A stretch of 64,000 bases of DNA from Channallabes apus (taxonomy: Eukaryota > Chordata > Actinopteri > Siluriformes > Clariidae): NCBI GenBank assembly GCA_030522415.1, contig CM060113.1:7912565-7976564 (forward strand), given 5' to 3'. The first letter of the stretch is position 1, and every line of letters starts with the position of its first letter. Under the pieces are notes generated by a model. The model had not been told where the DNA came from, ran no database searches, and saw nothing but the letters and a program-made list of their open reading frames with translations. Positions 14,016-22,679 of this stretch are shown piece by piece. The position numbers were made by a program, and so were the translations under genes.

Positions 14016-14292
14016 TTCAGATAAGAAGCCGAAAGCCCAGCATCCGCCCCCCTCCGTCACCTCCATCTCCAAGCAACCTGCCCCACGCACCCCGGACCTC
14101 CTCCCTCCGGCTCCTGTCGCCATGGAAACCAGCGAGCCTGCTCCAGAGAGTCCTTCTAAAGCAGAGGAGGAGGAGGAGGAGCAGGAGAAGAGCAGCGAGA
14201 CTCCTCACGACACTGAGCTCGAACACAGAGCACCGAAGAAAGACCTGCTGGAGATCGATCGCTTCACCCTATGTGGAAACCGCATACTTTAG
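2086..14292 (+). CDS. tapt1: tapt1, transmembrane anterior posterior transformation protein 1 (13 exons, 5' end missing)
   Basis: Multi-pass membrane protein of the TAPT1 (DUF747) family. The vertebrate protein is linked to the ER/ciliary base and to skeletal patterning (family knowledge). Exons: 2086-2237, 4452-4570, 7057-7219, 8556-8691, 8819-8916, 9842-9911, 10445-10525, 12365-12474, 12639-12698, 12800-12868, 13005-13081, 13689-13852, 14021-14292. All junctions are GT-AG and the phases match; the exons sum to 1571 nt, which is 2 nt of a split codon plus 523 codons including TAG. Hallmarks read directly: ELTRGYFLEHNEAKYTERRE near the start, LMMFGCFLCLDAFLYVFTLL (membrane segment), MMYHLIRGQSVIKLYIIYNM, FVEIKGSVFKKFEKNNLFQM, AYTDYSDSVARRMGFIPLPL, and the conserved tail KKDLLEIDRFTLCGNRI. 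The C-terminal exon carries a Pro-rich then Glu-rich linker that looks lineage-specific. The vertebrate protein is about 560 residues, so only the first exon is missing and it must lie upstream of base 1. No frame-breaking mutation was seen; I take it as functional. Confidence 0.96.
2238..4451. other. tapt1 intron 2, mostly featureless
   Basis: AT-rich intron with short CT/CA runs and homopolymers. A fragment around 2866-2900 resembles a Tc1-family terminus (pagaattattggc-type words also seen near 7272). No exon, RNA gene or complete repeat recognised. Confidence 0.5.
4452..4570 (+). CDS. tapt1: tapt1 exon 3
   Basis: Starts after cacacacag. Reads LMMFGCFLCLDAFLYVFTLL then PLRTLLAFLRLLTIPCCGL, a hydrophobic segment corresponding to the first membrane span. 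Ends in phase 2 at a gtacac donor that runs straight into a (CA)n microsatellite. Confidence 0.93.
4571..4626. repeat. (CA)n microsatellite at a tapt1 splice donor
   Basis: A nearly pure CA run that includes the gtacac donor of the third exon. Confidence 0.9.
5419..5500 (+). mobile_element. SINE fragment
   Basis: Contains B-box-like ggttcgattcccgcctc and catggagtttgcatgttc, shared with the full SINE copy at 24083-24452. Short and degenerate. Confidence 0.6.
5571..5955. mobile_element. Tc1-like deletion derivative with 18-bp perfect terminal inverted repeats
   Basis: The termini are GTCCACTTTAATAGGAAC and its exact reverse complement (5571-5588 and 5938-5955). The interior resembles broken pieces of a Tc1-like transposase gene (from memory), with no usable frame. 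The outer limits may extend a few bases. Confidence 0.7.
5991..6616. mobile_element. pogo/Tigger-like MITE with TA target duplication
   Basis: The ends read CAGGTAGTCCCCGACTTACG and, inverted, CATAAGTCGGGGACTTGCTG, flanked by TA on both sides (5989-5990, 6617-6618). The same termini occur at 9113-9388 and 62689-63115. The last copy carries a pogo-type DNA-binding coding fragment, which gives the family call. Confidence 0.75.
6569..6702 (+). repeat. local direct repeat, copy A
   Basis: Nearly identical (about 5 differences in 134 bp) to 7660-7794. It spans the right end of the pogo-like MITE plus about 85 bp of flanking DNA. The two copies sit on either side of tapt1 exon 4. Confidence 0.9.
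7057..7219 (+). CDS. tapt1: tapt1 exon 4
   Basis: Reads ARFLQPAQVCDLLKGLIMVL and MMYHLIRGQSVIKLYIIYNM. The acceptor is a tandem CAGCAG, so the exon can start at 7057 or 7060. The 7057 start gives the residue spacing expected from the human protein. The donor GAG|gtcggt is weak. Phase 0 at the end. Confidence 0.92.
7660..7794 (+). repeat. local direct repeat, copy B
   Basis: Second copy of 6569-6702. Its left neighbour at 7621-7659 (cagtgctgtgaaaaagtatt...) looks like a terminus of another dispersed DNA transposon family. Confidence 0.9.
8048..8250 (+). mobile_element. tRNA-derived SINE, family 1, full copy
   Basis: Box A (GTAGCTCAGTGG) and box B (GGTTCAAACCC) of an RNA polymerase III promoter, then a conserved tail gtcgctctggataagagcgt and a (TAAATG)n-type end. 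Almost identical to 27280-27452, so a young family. It sits in tapt1 intron 4. Confidence 0.88.
8556..8691 (+). CDS. tapt1: tapt1 exon 5
   Basis: Acceptor tacctcctcag. Reads VADRLFSSFGQDILDALYWT then ATEPKSRKRSHIGVIPHFIM, ending phase 1 before gtatcc. The ADRLFSSFGQDILDALYWTA block is nearly invariant in vertebrate TAPT1. Confidence 0.95.
8819..8916 (+). CDS. tapt1: tapt1 exon 6
   Basis: Starts two bases into a codon (F) after gtgtctcag. Reads LHSILIMVQASTLNVAFNSH then NKSLLTIMMSNN, ending phase 0 before gtaaga. The preceding intron is only 127 bp. Confidence 0.95.
9113..9388. mobile_element. pogo/Tigger-like MITE, degraded copy
   Basis: Left end cagtaagtctccgacttaca and right end gtaggtcagggactacatg match the termini of 5991-6616 with several changes. 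In tapt1 intron 6. Confidence 0.6.
9842..9911 (+). CDS. tapt1: tapt1 exon 7
   Basis: Acceptor atttgtcacag. Reads FVEIKGSVFKKFEKNNLFQM then SNS, ending phase 1 before a canonical gtgagt donor. Confidence 0.95.
10388..10422. repeat. (GAT)n microsatellite
   Basis: A run of gatgat units about 20 bp upstream of the acceptor of tapt1 exon 8. Confidence 0.9.
10445..10525 (+). CDS. tapt1: tapt1 exon 8
   Basis: Acceptor tgtcctgcag, about 20 bp downstream of a (GAT)n tract. Reads DIKERFTNCILLLIVCLRNM then EQFSWNS, phase 1 at the end before gtctga. Confidence 0.95.
10838..12057 (+). mobile_element. defective Tc1-like transposon
   Basis: Degenerate terminal repeats (left contains gaatatcgtgcaaaagt, right acttttgcacgatattc). 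Between them lies a + strand transposase pseudogene. A start-like atgggaaagactgttgacct is at 11171. The second catalytic Asp is in QDLAPAHTA and the catalytic Glu in NPTENL. A TGA stop follows that motif (11859-11861), and frameshifts and a deletion remove the region of the first Asp. It fills much of tapt1 intron 8. Confidence 0.8.
12365..12474 (+). CDS. tapt1: tapt1 exon 9
   Basis: Acceptor cgtttcag. Reads DHLWVLFPDVIMVVASEVTV then DVVKHAFITKFNDITAD, ending phase 0 before gtaata. A defective Tc1-like transposon occupies most of the intron just upstream. Confidence 0.95.
12639..12698 (+). CDS. tapt1: tapt1 exon 10
   Basis: Twenty codons, VYREYKASLALELVSSRQQY, between a gtgtgtgtgtgtag acceptor and a gtaagt donor. 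A (GT)n run rather than a pyrimidine tract precedes the acceptor AG; the tttttctcccttctgg stretch just upstream probably serves as the tract. Confidence 0.94.
12800..12868 (+). CDS. tapt1: tapt1 exon 11
   Basis: Reads AYTDYSDSVARRMGFIPLPL then AVL, between tttttgcgcag and gtgaga. Phase 0 on both sides, 23 codons. Very strongly conserved block. Confidence 0.95.
12917..13003. repeat. two (CT)n tracts in tapt1 intron 11
   Basis: Runs near 12917-12940 and 12979-13003. The second is the polypyrimidine tract of the exon 12 acceptor. Confidence 0.9.
13005..13081 (+). CDS. tapt1: tapt1 exon 12
   Basis: Reads LIRVVMSSVKIQGALASVSL then LLFYLG, a membrane segment. The pyrimidine tract of its acceptor is a (CT)n microsatellite ending in cag. 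The upstream intron is 136 bp and contains two such CT runs. Confidence 0.94.
13082..13688. other. tapt1 intron 12, possible LINE 3' UTR remnant
   Basis: Pyrimidine-rich, with many gcac/ggacat words of the kind seen in fish LINE 3' UTRs; no definite boundary. Nothing else recognised. Confidence 0.3.
13689..13852 (+). CDS. tapt1: tapt1 exon 13
   Basis: Acceptor ttttgttcag. Reads MITLKVLNSIILLGKSCHYV then KEANMEGKLF, followed by a Pro/Lys/Thr-rich stretch that begins the variable C-terminal linker. Ends phase 1 before gtaaca. Confidence 0.94.
13969..14012. repeat. (TA)n microsatellite at tapt1 acceptor
   Basis: Pure TA run placed between a CT-rich stretch and the attcttcag acceptor of the last coding exon. 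Confidence 0.95.
14021..14292 (+). CDS. tapt1: tapt1 last coding exon
   Basis: The acceptor attcttcag directly follows a (TA)n run of about 45 bp. The exon encodes a Pro-rich then Glu-rich linker and the conserved C-terminus KKDLLEIDRFTLCGNRI, then L and TAG at 14290-14292. Confidence 0.94.
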
Positions 14293-14668
14293 CCGTCTCC
14301 GATTCGGCGTAGGTGACGAGACCCAGACGCGACGCTCGTCCCCGGGGTAGAGAAGGGGGGGGGGGTCGCGAGATACACGGGCAGCGAGAATCATCCGGCA
14401 AAAAACGTTCCAGTGACGGAGAATCTGTCTGTCTGTGGGAGTCATGAGTCATGTGACCGAGGGTCCTGAACGGAGGGTCCGGTGTCCCCTCTATGTTTTA
14501 TACTGGAGTAGAGAGAGAGAGAGAGAGAGAGAGACAGAATTTCAGTGCAGTGGATCTGCGCTGTCCTGAACAATGTGAGAAATCAGTAGATTGAGGTTGT
14601 TAAATGTTATGATTAGCTATAGCGGAAAGTGATGAAATATAACATATCAGCGCTGTATACCTAATAAA
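14293..14668 (+). other. tapt1: tapt1 3' untranslated region (putative)
   Basis: About 375 bp from the stop to the first AATAAA. It contains a short G run near 14346 and a (GA)n run near 14511-14534. The true cleavage site cannot be seen; later AATAAA-like hexamers (for example near 15925) would make a longer UTR. Confidence 0.4.
14663..14668 (+). terminator. candidate polyadenylation signal AATAAA of tapt1
   Basis: First canonical hexamer downstream of the tapt1 stop on the sense strand, followed within 30 bp by a G-rich stretch. Inferred from position only. Confidence 0.4.
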
Positions 14669-16537
14669 CAGGCCACCTACAGTAGGGGGTCACAGGGGTC
14701 CAAGCTGAAAGGGATTTAAATTGCTGTACAATACAGTATTTCATATTTTAATAAGTTTCCTCCAGTATATCATCAACGTTTACTCCTTTTATGCCACAGC
14801 GATGTGCCAACAGATCCATTTTTATTTTATTTTTTTTAAAATGCCACACTGAGATTTAGTTTTTATCCGTTTATAGTTACATTTCATGTGGTAGATCAGC
14901 CATGAACTGAGTTTGTATTATCTCTTATGTTGAACCTGGAGCCTATTACTTGACTTGTCTTTTTACTGAAAATACAGCTTTACTGCTGACTCTTATGAAG
15001 CTCAGACACTGGAGACTCCTTTCAAAAACTGCTAAATCAACATAGTCTTACAGAAAACTTGGAAATATACAGTACTGAAATGAACAGATGAGCTATATTA
15101 CCTGTGCGTGTATTCCTCCTGAAAGAAACCAACATGTACACGATAAGCACGATGCATGATGTAAGTGTCTGAAGTGTGTGTGAGTGTGTGTGTGTGTCCG
15201 CCACCTGGCTGTAGACCGCGTTCATATCGATTCTCAACCCGGATTCCTGCGAAAGGAGACGATCCGCTTGCGTAATGCAGGAACAGTTCTTGGTGGATCC
15301 TCACAGCTGAACACGCTCTGCTTTAACATTCTGCACGAGTAGGCGTCAGGTGGTGTGAGATCGGGGCATCGGGACAATTGTTCTGCCTGCTTTTTGAAAC
15401 CCGGTCCATATTCACGATCACTTCCGTATGAGCGGAAATAATACTCAAATATAGACCAAAACATGTCCGTCTGGAGATTTGCTCCGTCGAGAAACGCAAT
15501 TGCGTCTGAGATGCGCGAGTTTCAGTACTGTATATTTTGGCGCCGGCTGTAATTAGTAGTTTAATTGGGATTCGCACGCCTCACCTCCACTCCATGTGCA
15601 TGGTGGGTTTCCTCCGGGAACTCCGGTTTCCTCCCACACTCCAAAAGGCTGATTTGTGTTTCCAAATTTCGTATGATTTAATGAGTATATGCACTTGTGC
15701 CGTGTGATGCAGTGGCACCTCCTCCAGGGTATACTGTACCCCGCCTTGTGCCCAGAGGATATCCCTGGGATAAGCTCCACCCCCCACCCTTGTGATCCTA
15801 CAAAGCATATAATCGGTATACGTAATGGAGAGATGGATGGAGGTTTAGATTATATGGAGCATCCATTAAAGAAGTCCCTTTAAGTTAGCTGTTTCTATGG
15901 AAACGATGTCATATTAGAATGAGAAAATAAACCTGATATTTTAAATTACTGTCTGATCTGGCAGAATTCTGCAAAACACTTTTGTAACCATAACAGCAAG
16001 AAAACTATTAAAATAACTTTATTCTTTACTTATTTTTTATTACGTGGCAAAAAAAAAAACATTTTCAACTTGAACCCGTAAAGACGCCGTGTTGCTTCTT
16101 CAATAAATATATCAACGTAGTAACTAATAAACCTTCATCTCGGTATAACACAATAAGCCAGGTTTAGTCCAGATGATTAACAGACGTGGTAGATACAGTA
16201 GTGCCTAAATTAATTCATACAGTCCCGGCTCTGGTGCCGGTCACGCGGCTGGGACGCGTTTTGTCCGAGTAGAGAAGAGGCTTGAAGCTCATAGTGAGCG
16301 TTCTCTAACTATCATCGTCTAACATTCCAAATCACTGTAGTGTATTTATTTATGTTTTTTTTACTTTCAAATTGTTTAAGGTTTGGTTTTCTAAAAATCT
16401 GCCACAATGCCGATGTATGCTTGCCATAAAGAAAAACAAATCCACCCTGAATGATTCGCCTGTCGATCTTTATAAATAACACATGATCTTCAGCAGGGTT
16501 AGATATTTTTATACAGTAGTTTATCAGGATAAATTAC
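14669..16537. other. intergenic, degraded SINE at 15580-15845
   Basis: The only clear element is a degenerate SINE: ggtgggtttcctccgggaac and gataagctccaccccccacc match the consensus of 24083-24452. The rest is AT-rich and holds nothing I recognise. Confidence 0.5.
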
Positions 16538-16758
16538 CTACTAGAGATGAGGGGGGGGGGGTATAAAATTTAAGTGATGTATTGTGATTCTTTTGTGTTG
16601 CAATTCCTGTTTATGAAATATTTTCTTCATTTCTGTATGTCAGCAAAATGTTGCATTTCCTCTAAAACCCTACAGGGGGCATACTCTAAAGTGTTCACAC
16701 ACATGGCGGGAAAGCACAGCATCGAGTTTGGTGGAAGTGAATTATTTGTGTTAATAAA

Positions 16759-16797
<39 letters not shown>

Positions 16798-16905
16798 CAC
16801 AATTATAAAATCATGATACTTACAGAATCGCAATATAAATCGAATCACCTCCTAGGTATCGTGATAATATTGTATCGGACGATCCCTCGTGATTCCCATC
16901 CCTAT
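16538..16905. mobile_element. degraded hAT-like MITE
   Basis: Ends tagagatgagggggggggg and, inverted, cgtgattcccatccctat. The inner part contains ctcctaggtatcgtgataat, seen again at 26660-26828 and 35845-35930. An (AT)n run lies at 16766-16794. The flanking octamers match only partly (6 of 8). Confidence 0.5.
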
Positions 16906-18040
16906 AATCTACAATTCCTGCTGATATTATATACTGTAGGAGTTAATCGATCGCGATGCACCAGCGCTTTAGTGACACAGCCCGCTCAGATCATTCACTC
17001 GCATATCAGACACAATATTTCCACATGAACACTTTCCCATCACGTCGCACTGATTAACCCTTAGACGGTTTCTTGTTCGCTTTAAATCGTGCATGATGTT
17101 GGCTCAGCTCGCTCTGGGAGGAACACTGCCTCGTTCATCGCTTTCTGCTCTGTCCATTCTGTCCTGTTCTTTCTGTTTTATTCCTGTTCGGTTCAGCTAT
17201 TCATTCCATCCGCTAATAAAAATGAGACCCTGTTGAAGGAACGATATAATACACATTTAGTGCTAGTTATTTATTCTGGCGGTTTTTGCACGTTTAACGC
17301 ATTTGATTTCAGGGAGTAAACCTTGAGGGGGGGGGGGGGGTTTGGGTCGTTTTTAGCTTTTCTATACAGTAGAAGCACACTCTGCAAGTCTGGCTCGGGA
17401 AAAAAAACATTCCTAAGGGTATTAAAGGTGACTTTATTCGAGTTGTCATGAGCCAAGGGGTTGGGTTGAGGTCCAGGATGAATGTGTGCTCTTTCACACT
17501 AAAATAATGTTTCTTTTTTAGCTCACCGTTACACCAGCAGTGCAGGGACGTGACTCAGTAATTTTGTGTGTGTGTGTGTATGATTTTGGAATAATTAATA
17601 AAGTCACTTTGTAATGTCATTACGTTTAGTGTTTCTTATTTAACTGATTTCTGTGTGTGTGTGTGTGTGTAAGAACAGTGCAGATTCTTCATCCGGCTTT
17701 TCATCCTCATCGCTCTCCCATACCATCATCTTGAACATATTTTGTAATATTTGGCAACATGTCTTGTAAAAAAAACGTCAGTTCTGGGGAGCGATCAGTG
17801 TTGCAATCTTTGTCTTTAGTACTGATGACTTTAGGTTGTTTCACGCATTTCCTAATTAACAATAAAAACAAGGAAGATGAATATTTGAAAATATTTATTT
17901 TAAGCATATTTCCTGATGATACAAAATATATATAGTCAAAATTGAAAAACTAAGTAAAATTAAGCACCTATGAAGTATAACAGTTAAAATGCAACGGGAG
18001 TTCAAGTCAAGTAGAAACTTTCTTGAGGGAAACCAAGCAC
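16906..18040. other. intergenic, nothing recognised
   Basis: AT-rich, with a G run at 17328-17340 and short GT runs near 17562 and 17653. No coding region is supported. Confidence 0.5.
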
Positions 18041-18043
18041 TTT

Positions 18044-18110
18044 TTGTACTGGAAGTTGCTCTGCATAAGAGCGTCTGCCAAATGCCTAAATGCAAATGTA
18101 AGTCAGACTA
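18044..18110 (+). mobile_element. SINE family 1 tail fragment
   Basis: ttgctctgcataagagcgtc and gccaaatgcctaaatgcaaa match the tail of the SINE at 8048-8250. Confidence 0.7.
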
Positions 18111-18299
18111 TCAAACTATCAATTTCGTCTTGTGATGAAATTTCTCGAACGAAGATTCAAGAACAGTACGCTAATGAGACTCTTGTAGCCACAGTGAAAC
18201 ATTTAAAAGGTGGAAACCATTATATATTTATATATTATAAGGAAGGAAAAACAAAAAGTTGGGAACGTTGATTTCTCATGGTTTTTGTTTTAAAATAAT

Positions 18300-18777
18300 T
18301 TTTCCCTCTTTTTTTTTTTCCGGATTTTTCCAGATTTTCTCGATTTTCGTGTCCAATTACTCCCAGACACTAGGGGCTCTCTAAGCTTCAACCGCCACTC
18401 AGTCGGGAGGGCCGCAGACCGACCCACGTGTTTCCTCCAACCCACGTGTTTCCTCCAACCCACGTGTTTCCACCGACCATCTTTTCGAACTGCTTGCTCG
18501 TACCCCTTCGTACCGCTGGGGGCGGCGTAACACACTCGGAGGAACAGCGCTATCCGCTCCCTCCGCTTACGCGAACTCACAGACGCCCCTGATTGGCTTG
18601 TAGAGCCGTCATTAATGTGGGAGCATTGAGTACCTCTCATCCCTCCCCTCTGAGAGAGCTCAGCCAATCAGCTCTCTCTAGGCCTCCGGCTGTGAGAGGT
18701 AACATCACCCGGGGTTCAAACCAGCGATCTCCGGATGATAAGGCGAGCGCTTTACCACTGCGCCACACGGAGGTCCT
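18300..18777 (-). mobile_element. tRNA-derived SINE, family 2, on the minus strand
   Basis: Read on the minus strand it starts with a tRNA-like head (box A GTGGCGCAGTGGTAAAG, box B GGTTTGAACCC) and ends in an A run (T run at 18308-18320). It carries three tandem 18-bp units each containing CACGTG (18424-18470). A diverged + strand copy is at 46133-46480. Confidence 0.85.
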
Positions 18778-18849
18778 GTTTTTTTTTTTTTCATACACAC
18801 ACACACACTCAGTGGAGACTCATCTGAATGTCTGAAACTGATTTTAAAA

Positions 18850-19020
18850 AATACTTCTGCATAATAGGCATAGTGGCCCTGTGTCCCTGCGCCTCCAAGG
18901 TCGAGGATTCGATTCCCACCTCGGGTCTGAGTTCTTGGTGGGTTTCCTTTGGGTTCTCCAGTTTCCTCTCATAGTCGAAGATCTGCAGATCTGGTTGTAC
19001 CCGCCTAGTGCCCTGAGTCT
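18850..19020 (+). mobile_element. SINE family 3, left part, split by a hAT insertion
   Basis: Contains gaggattcgattcccacctc and gtgggtttcctttgggttct, and continues at 19505 (ggactccagatcc) after the inserted element. Confidence 0.75.
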
Positions 19021-19028
19021 CTTGGGAT

Positions 19029-19496
19029 CAGAGGTGTCAAGTAACTATAGTATCTATACTTTACTGGAGTAATTATTTTTCAGCCGACTTTTTACTTCTA
19101 CTCCTTATATTTTTAAGCAATTATCTGTACTTTCTACTCCTTAAAGTAGATAATGCTAATAAGTCGCATGATAAGAACGCGCACAACGCCCGCCCCATTG
19201 TTGTCGTCGTCCCCCCCCCCCCCCGTTCGCATGATAAGAACGCGCAAAACGCATCCCCCCACTAATCCCCCCCCCCCCCCCCCCGTCGCATGATCAAAAA
19301 GCGAGACCTTAATGCTTTTGTCGCCCCTCACGTTACTTTTACTTTTATACTTTAAGTAGTTTTGAAACCAGTACTTTTACACTTTTACTTAAGTAAAAAG
19401 CTTGGGTTGATACTTCAACTTCTAAAGAAGTATTTTTGAACCCTAGTATCTATACTTCTACTCAAGTAATGAATGTGAATACTTTTGACACCACTG
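19029..19496. mobile_element. hAT-type non-autonomous transposon, 468 bp, with exact 8-bp TSD
   Basis: Begins CAGAGGTGTCAAG and ends TTGACACCACTG, imperfect inverted repeats of the Tol2-like type with subterminal acttctactcc/actcaagta repeats. It is flanked by CTTGGGAT at 19021-19028 and 19497-19504. The interior has three copies of a gcatgataagaacgcg unit separated by long C runs. No transposase frame. Confidence 0.92.
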
Positions 19497-19504
19497 CTTG
19501 GGAT

Positions 19505-20630
19505 GGACTCCAGATCCACTACGACCCTGTACACAATTACATTCCTCTTTTGCTAGGCATGTTTACTACAAAGTGTCAGCATTTTTAAAACCATTCACAA
19601 AGGTTTCACGTTGAAATTACTGTACGAGTCAGTCCGGTCACTTACATTGCAATATGTTTATTCTGGTTGAGGGTTAAAACCCAACAAGGGTTTTATATTT
19701 TCACATCTGAAACTATCTAGCGTCAGCGAACCCGAAAGACAAAATCGCTGACTGCACCTTTAACCGCCGGAACATGTGACTGAATGCGTGGCTGAGCGTC
19801 TGTGACCTCCAGACTGGTGGTGTGTTTAATCCAGCTCCAGCCATCCCTGCGCTTTGCTGGGGTTTTAGAGGCTTAATCGCCTTACAGAGAACCTCTCCGC
19901 CGTCTCTCTGTTTCACCTCCCTCCGTGTCTCTCCCTGCCTCTTTTACTCTTTTTCTCCGTGATGCCATTTCACACAGTGCTCATGTTTTAGAGCTCTCAC
20001 CACAGCCCGAGTCCTTGACCTTTTCAGCTCACGCATCCATGAAGATGTATGCTGCTGTTGTACAACAACATCTTTCAGCCTGAAGCTGAAGGACAAGCTG
20101 CGGAAATATTCTTCATCTTCAGTCAGGAATGAAAGATTTCATTATTCTTGTAACCAGAAATGTTTGGCAGAATTTTTTTTCTAATGCAGATAAAATCCAT
20201 CGAGACACTTTTGATGTCCAGAGTTTACGGCATAAACCTTTATCAAGCATAAATCTATTTGCAAATACTTCGAGCTGCATAATAGGTCGTTCATAGCAAC
20301 AGATTACAGTAGGTCCCAGTCCGTAATAACAAATATAACATTTTTAAAAATGCTATTCAGTATTATTTACTATTAATATACTGGTGTTAGTCTTTCAGCT
20401 GCTCTCATCATGGGGTCGCCGCAGTGGACCATCATAACTTGGCACAGGTTTTTATGCCAGATGCCCATCTTGACTCTATAATTTCAAATTAATGGTTCAT
20501 GTTTACAGTATGTGGGAAATTGGAGCATGTTCGAATCTTATGACATTCCACTTATATAAATATTAGAGATGTTTTAAACATGATGTATCTGATGCAGCTT
20601 TCACTACAGTATATATACAGTACACTACTG
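19505..20630. other. intergenic, nothing recognised beyond the SINE remnant
   Basis: The first 50 bp or so finish the split SINE. The remainder is unique-looking, with no gene or clear repeat. Confidence 0.5.
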
Positions 20631-21010
20631 TATATGGGACTTAAAGCATTATATCCAAATACATATTCTACAATAAGGAGTCGGTCCTCCTTTTGCGAAT
20701 ATACTGTACTGAAACAGCTGCCACTCTTCATGGAAATCTGCTCACAAGATTTGAGTGTTTCTGTGGAAATTCGTGCCCATCCATTCTGTAGTGCATTTAT
20801 GAGGTCAGGCACTGATGTTGGACGAGAAGGCGTGGCTCGCAGTCTCCGTTCCAGTTCATACAAAAGCTGCTTGATAGTTCCCTCCGGACCACTATCACGT
20901 TCCCTCCGATCCTCCAGCACTGCTCGCCTCATCCCACCATCTCTCTGTTTCTCCAGTATTGTATTAACCTAGTAATCCAGTGTAAGTATCTATCCCGTGA
21001 TGTAAACTTC

Positions 21011-21066
21011 ATAGCACTTTTTGTACGTCGCTCTGGATAAGAGCATCTGCCAAATGCCTAAATGTA
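21011..21066 (+). mobile_element. SINE family 1 tail fragment
   Basis: gtcgctctggataagagcat and gccaaatgcctaaatgtaaa match the tail of 8048-8250. Confidence 0.75.
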
Positions 21067-21140
21067 AATTCAATTCAATTTAATTTGTATAGTGTTTTTA
21101 ACAATTGTTATTGTCAGAAGCAGCTTTACACAATCAAAAA
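21066..21140 (-). mobile_element. LINE 3' tail fragment
   Basis: Reverse complement of the tail seen at 41188-41249 (aaagcgctatacaaataaaa-type). The family assignment (I/Nimb-like) is only from memory. Confidence 0.5.
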
Positions 21141-21175
21141 AAATTTTTAAGTTTGTATGGAATGTGAACGTGTAT

Positions 21176-22387
21176 CAGTGGTGTCAAAAGTATTCACATT
21201 CATTACTTGAGTAGAAGTATAGATACTAGGGTTTAAAAAGACTTCTTTAGAAGTTGAAGTATCAACTCAAGCTTTTTACTCAAGTAAAAGTACTGGTTTC
21301 AAAACTACTTAAAGTATAAAAGTAAAAGTAACGTAAGGGGGGGGGAAAGCATTAAGGATAAAAGCTTAGGCTGTGCCACGGGCCTACAGTATATACTGTA
21401 CTGCACTAACATCTCATAAATAAAATTTTAAAAAGTATTGTTGTTTTTTTGTTGTATTTTTAACGGCCATAGTGATTTGGGATACTGTATATGGCAATTG
21501 AAAAAGAATGCATTTTAGTACAACGTAAATACATTAAAGAACCATGTATGTGTACTACTGAGCATTAACATGTTTTATGGAGAAGAAGATATGATAACTA
21601 GTTGCCTATAAGTATTTTAATGGTGCAAAAAGTCAAACTTCAGAGGCATGTCATCAGTAACCTTTATTGGAATGTAAATGTACATCCAAGCTTAGCTGCA
21701 GGAATCTGTGAGGACAACATACAAGAAAATTAGTGTACCCAGGGCAGGCTTAGTAACAATTACCCTTGTATGGTTCTCTACAATAAACATTAGTGCTGTC
21801 AGAATGAATGATTAATCCAAGTGATTAATCAAAAATATATATATATATTGATTAATCACTTGAATTAATCATTCATATACATATATGAATATATATATAT
21901 ATAATCATTCCTGTTACCTTCCTCGCTTGTGCTTGGTTGTGACATTTCGCTCGAATCTTGAGTCTCTATCACGGACAGCTTCGTCTACTTATCACAACCT
22001 TATCAACCGAAAATGCTATTTTATTCAAACGTCCTTGCTGGAGTGTGTGACGTAACATCATGTGCAGGTGTGATGGATCCCGTACCAACCAACAGGGCGT
22101 CGGAATGGTATGTTTGTACTTCTCATCCAACCACAATCAAATTCACTCCATCCGGATGGCGCAATTTTTTTTTGCTTGTTTTTTGAATGACAAGCTGAAA
22201 TAAAATAGGCGTAACGAGGCGATTTTTAAAATGTAAGGAGTAGAAAGTACAGATAATTGCGTCAAAATGTAAGGAGTAGAAGTACAAAGTCGGCTGAAAA
22301 ATAATTACTCCAGTAAAGTATAGATACCCAAAATTTCTACTTAAGTAAGGTAACGAAGTATTGGTACTTCGTTACTTGACAGCTCTG
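21176..22387. mobile_element. hAT-type non-autonomous transposon, 1212 bp, with exact 8-bp TSD
   Basis: Starts CAGTGGTGTCAAAAG and ends CTTGACAGCTCTG; flanked by ACGTGTAT at 21168-21175 and 22388-22395. Its termini share the subterminal repeats of 19029-19496, so it belongs to the same family or a sister one. An inner palindrome of gattaatcac words lies at 21808-21900. No transposase frame. Confidence 0.92.
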
Positions 22388-22587
22388 ACGTGTATGAATC
22401 AGAATAATCAGATTGTCCCTAAATGATAGGGTTGAGGTCAGGGCTCTGTGTTCGGTCCAGTCAAGTTCTTCTACACAGAACCCATCAAAACCATGTCTTT
22501 ATAGTCCTTCCTTTGTGCACTGGGGCACAGTTACAGTATGTTGGAATTGAAAAGGGCCTTCACCAAACTGTTACCACAAACTAGTGG

Positions 22588-22595
<8 letters not shown>

Positions 22596-22678
<83 letters not shown>
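22596..22678. repeat. (TA)n(GA)n compound microsatellite
   Basis: A TA run followed directly by a GA run. Confidence 0.95.
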
Positions 22679-22679
22679 A

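Larger units (their letters stand above)
20640..22585 (-). mobile_element. Tc1-like transposase pseudogene split by nested insertions
   Basis: Minus-strand coding remnants in two blocks. 22430-22585 carries CAPVHKG (second Asp region) and SPDLNPI. 20640-20890 carries the C-terminal ELERRLRATPSRPTSVPDLI. The catalytic-Glu segment between them is destroyed. The gap holds a SINE tail, a LINE-tail fragment and a 1.2-kb hAT element. Confidence 0.75.

Noticed and set aside
18290..18667. 125-codon minus-strand ORF
   Set aside because: Lies within a tRNA-derived SINE; the Lys/Arg-rich translation reflects the SINE sequence.
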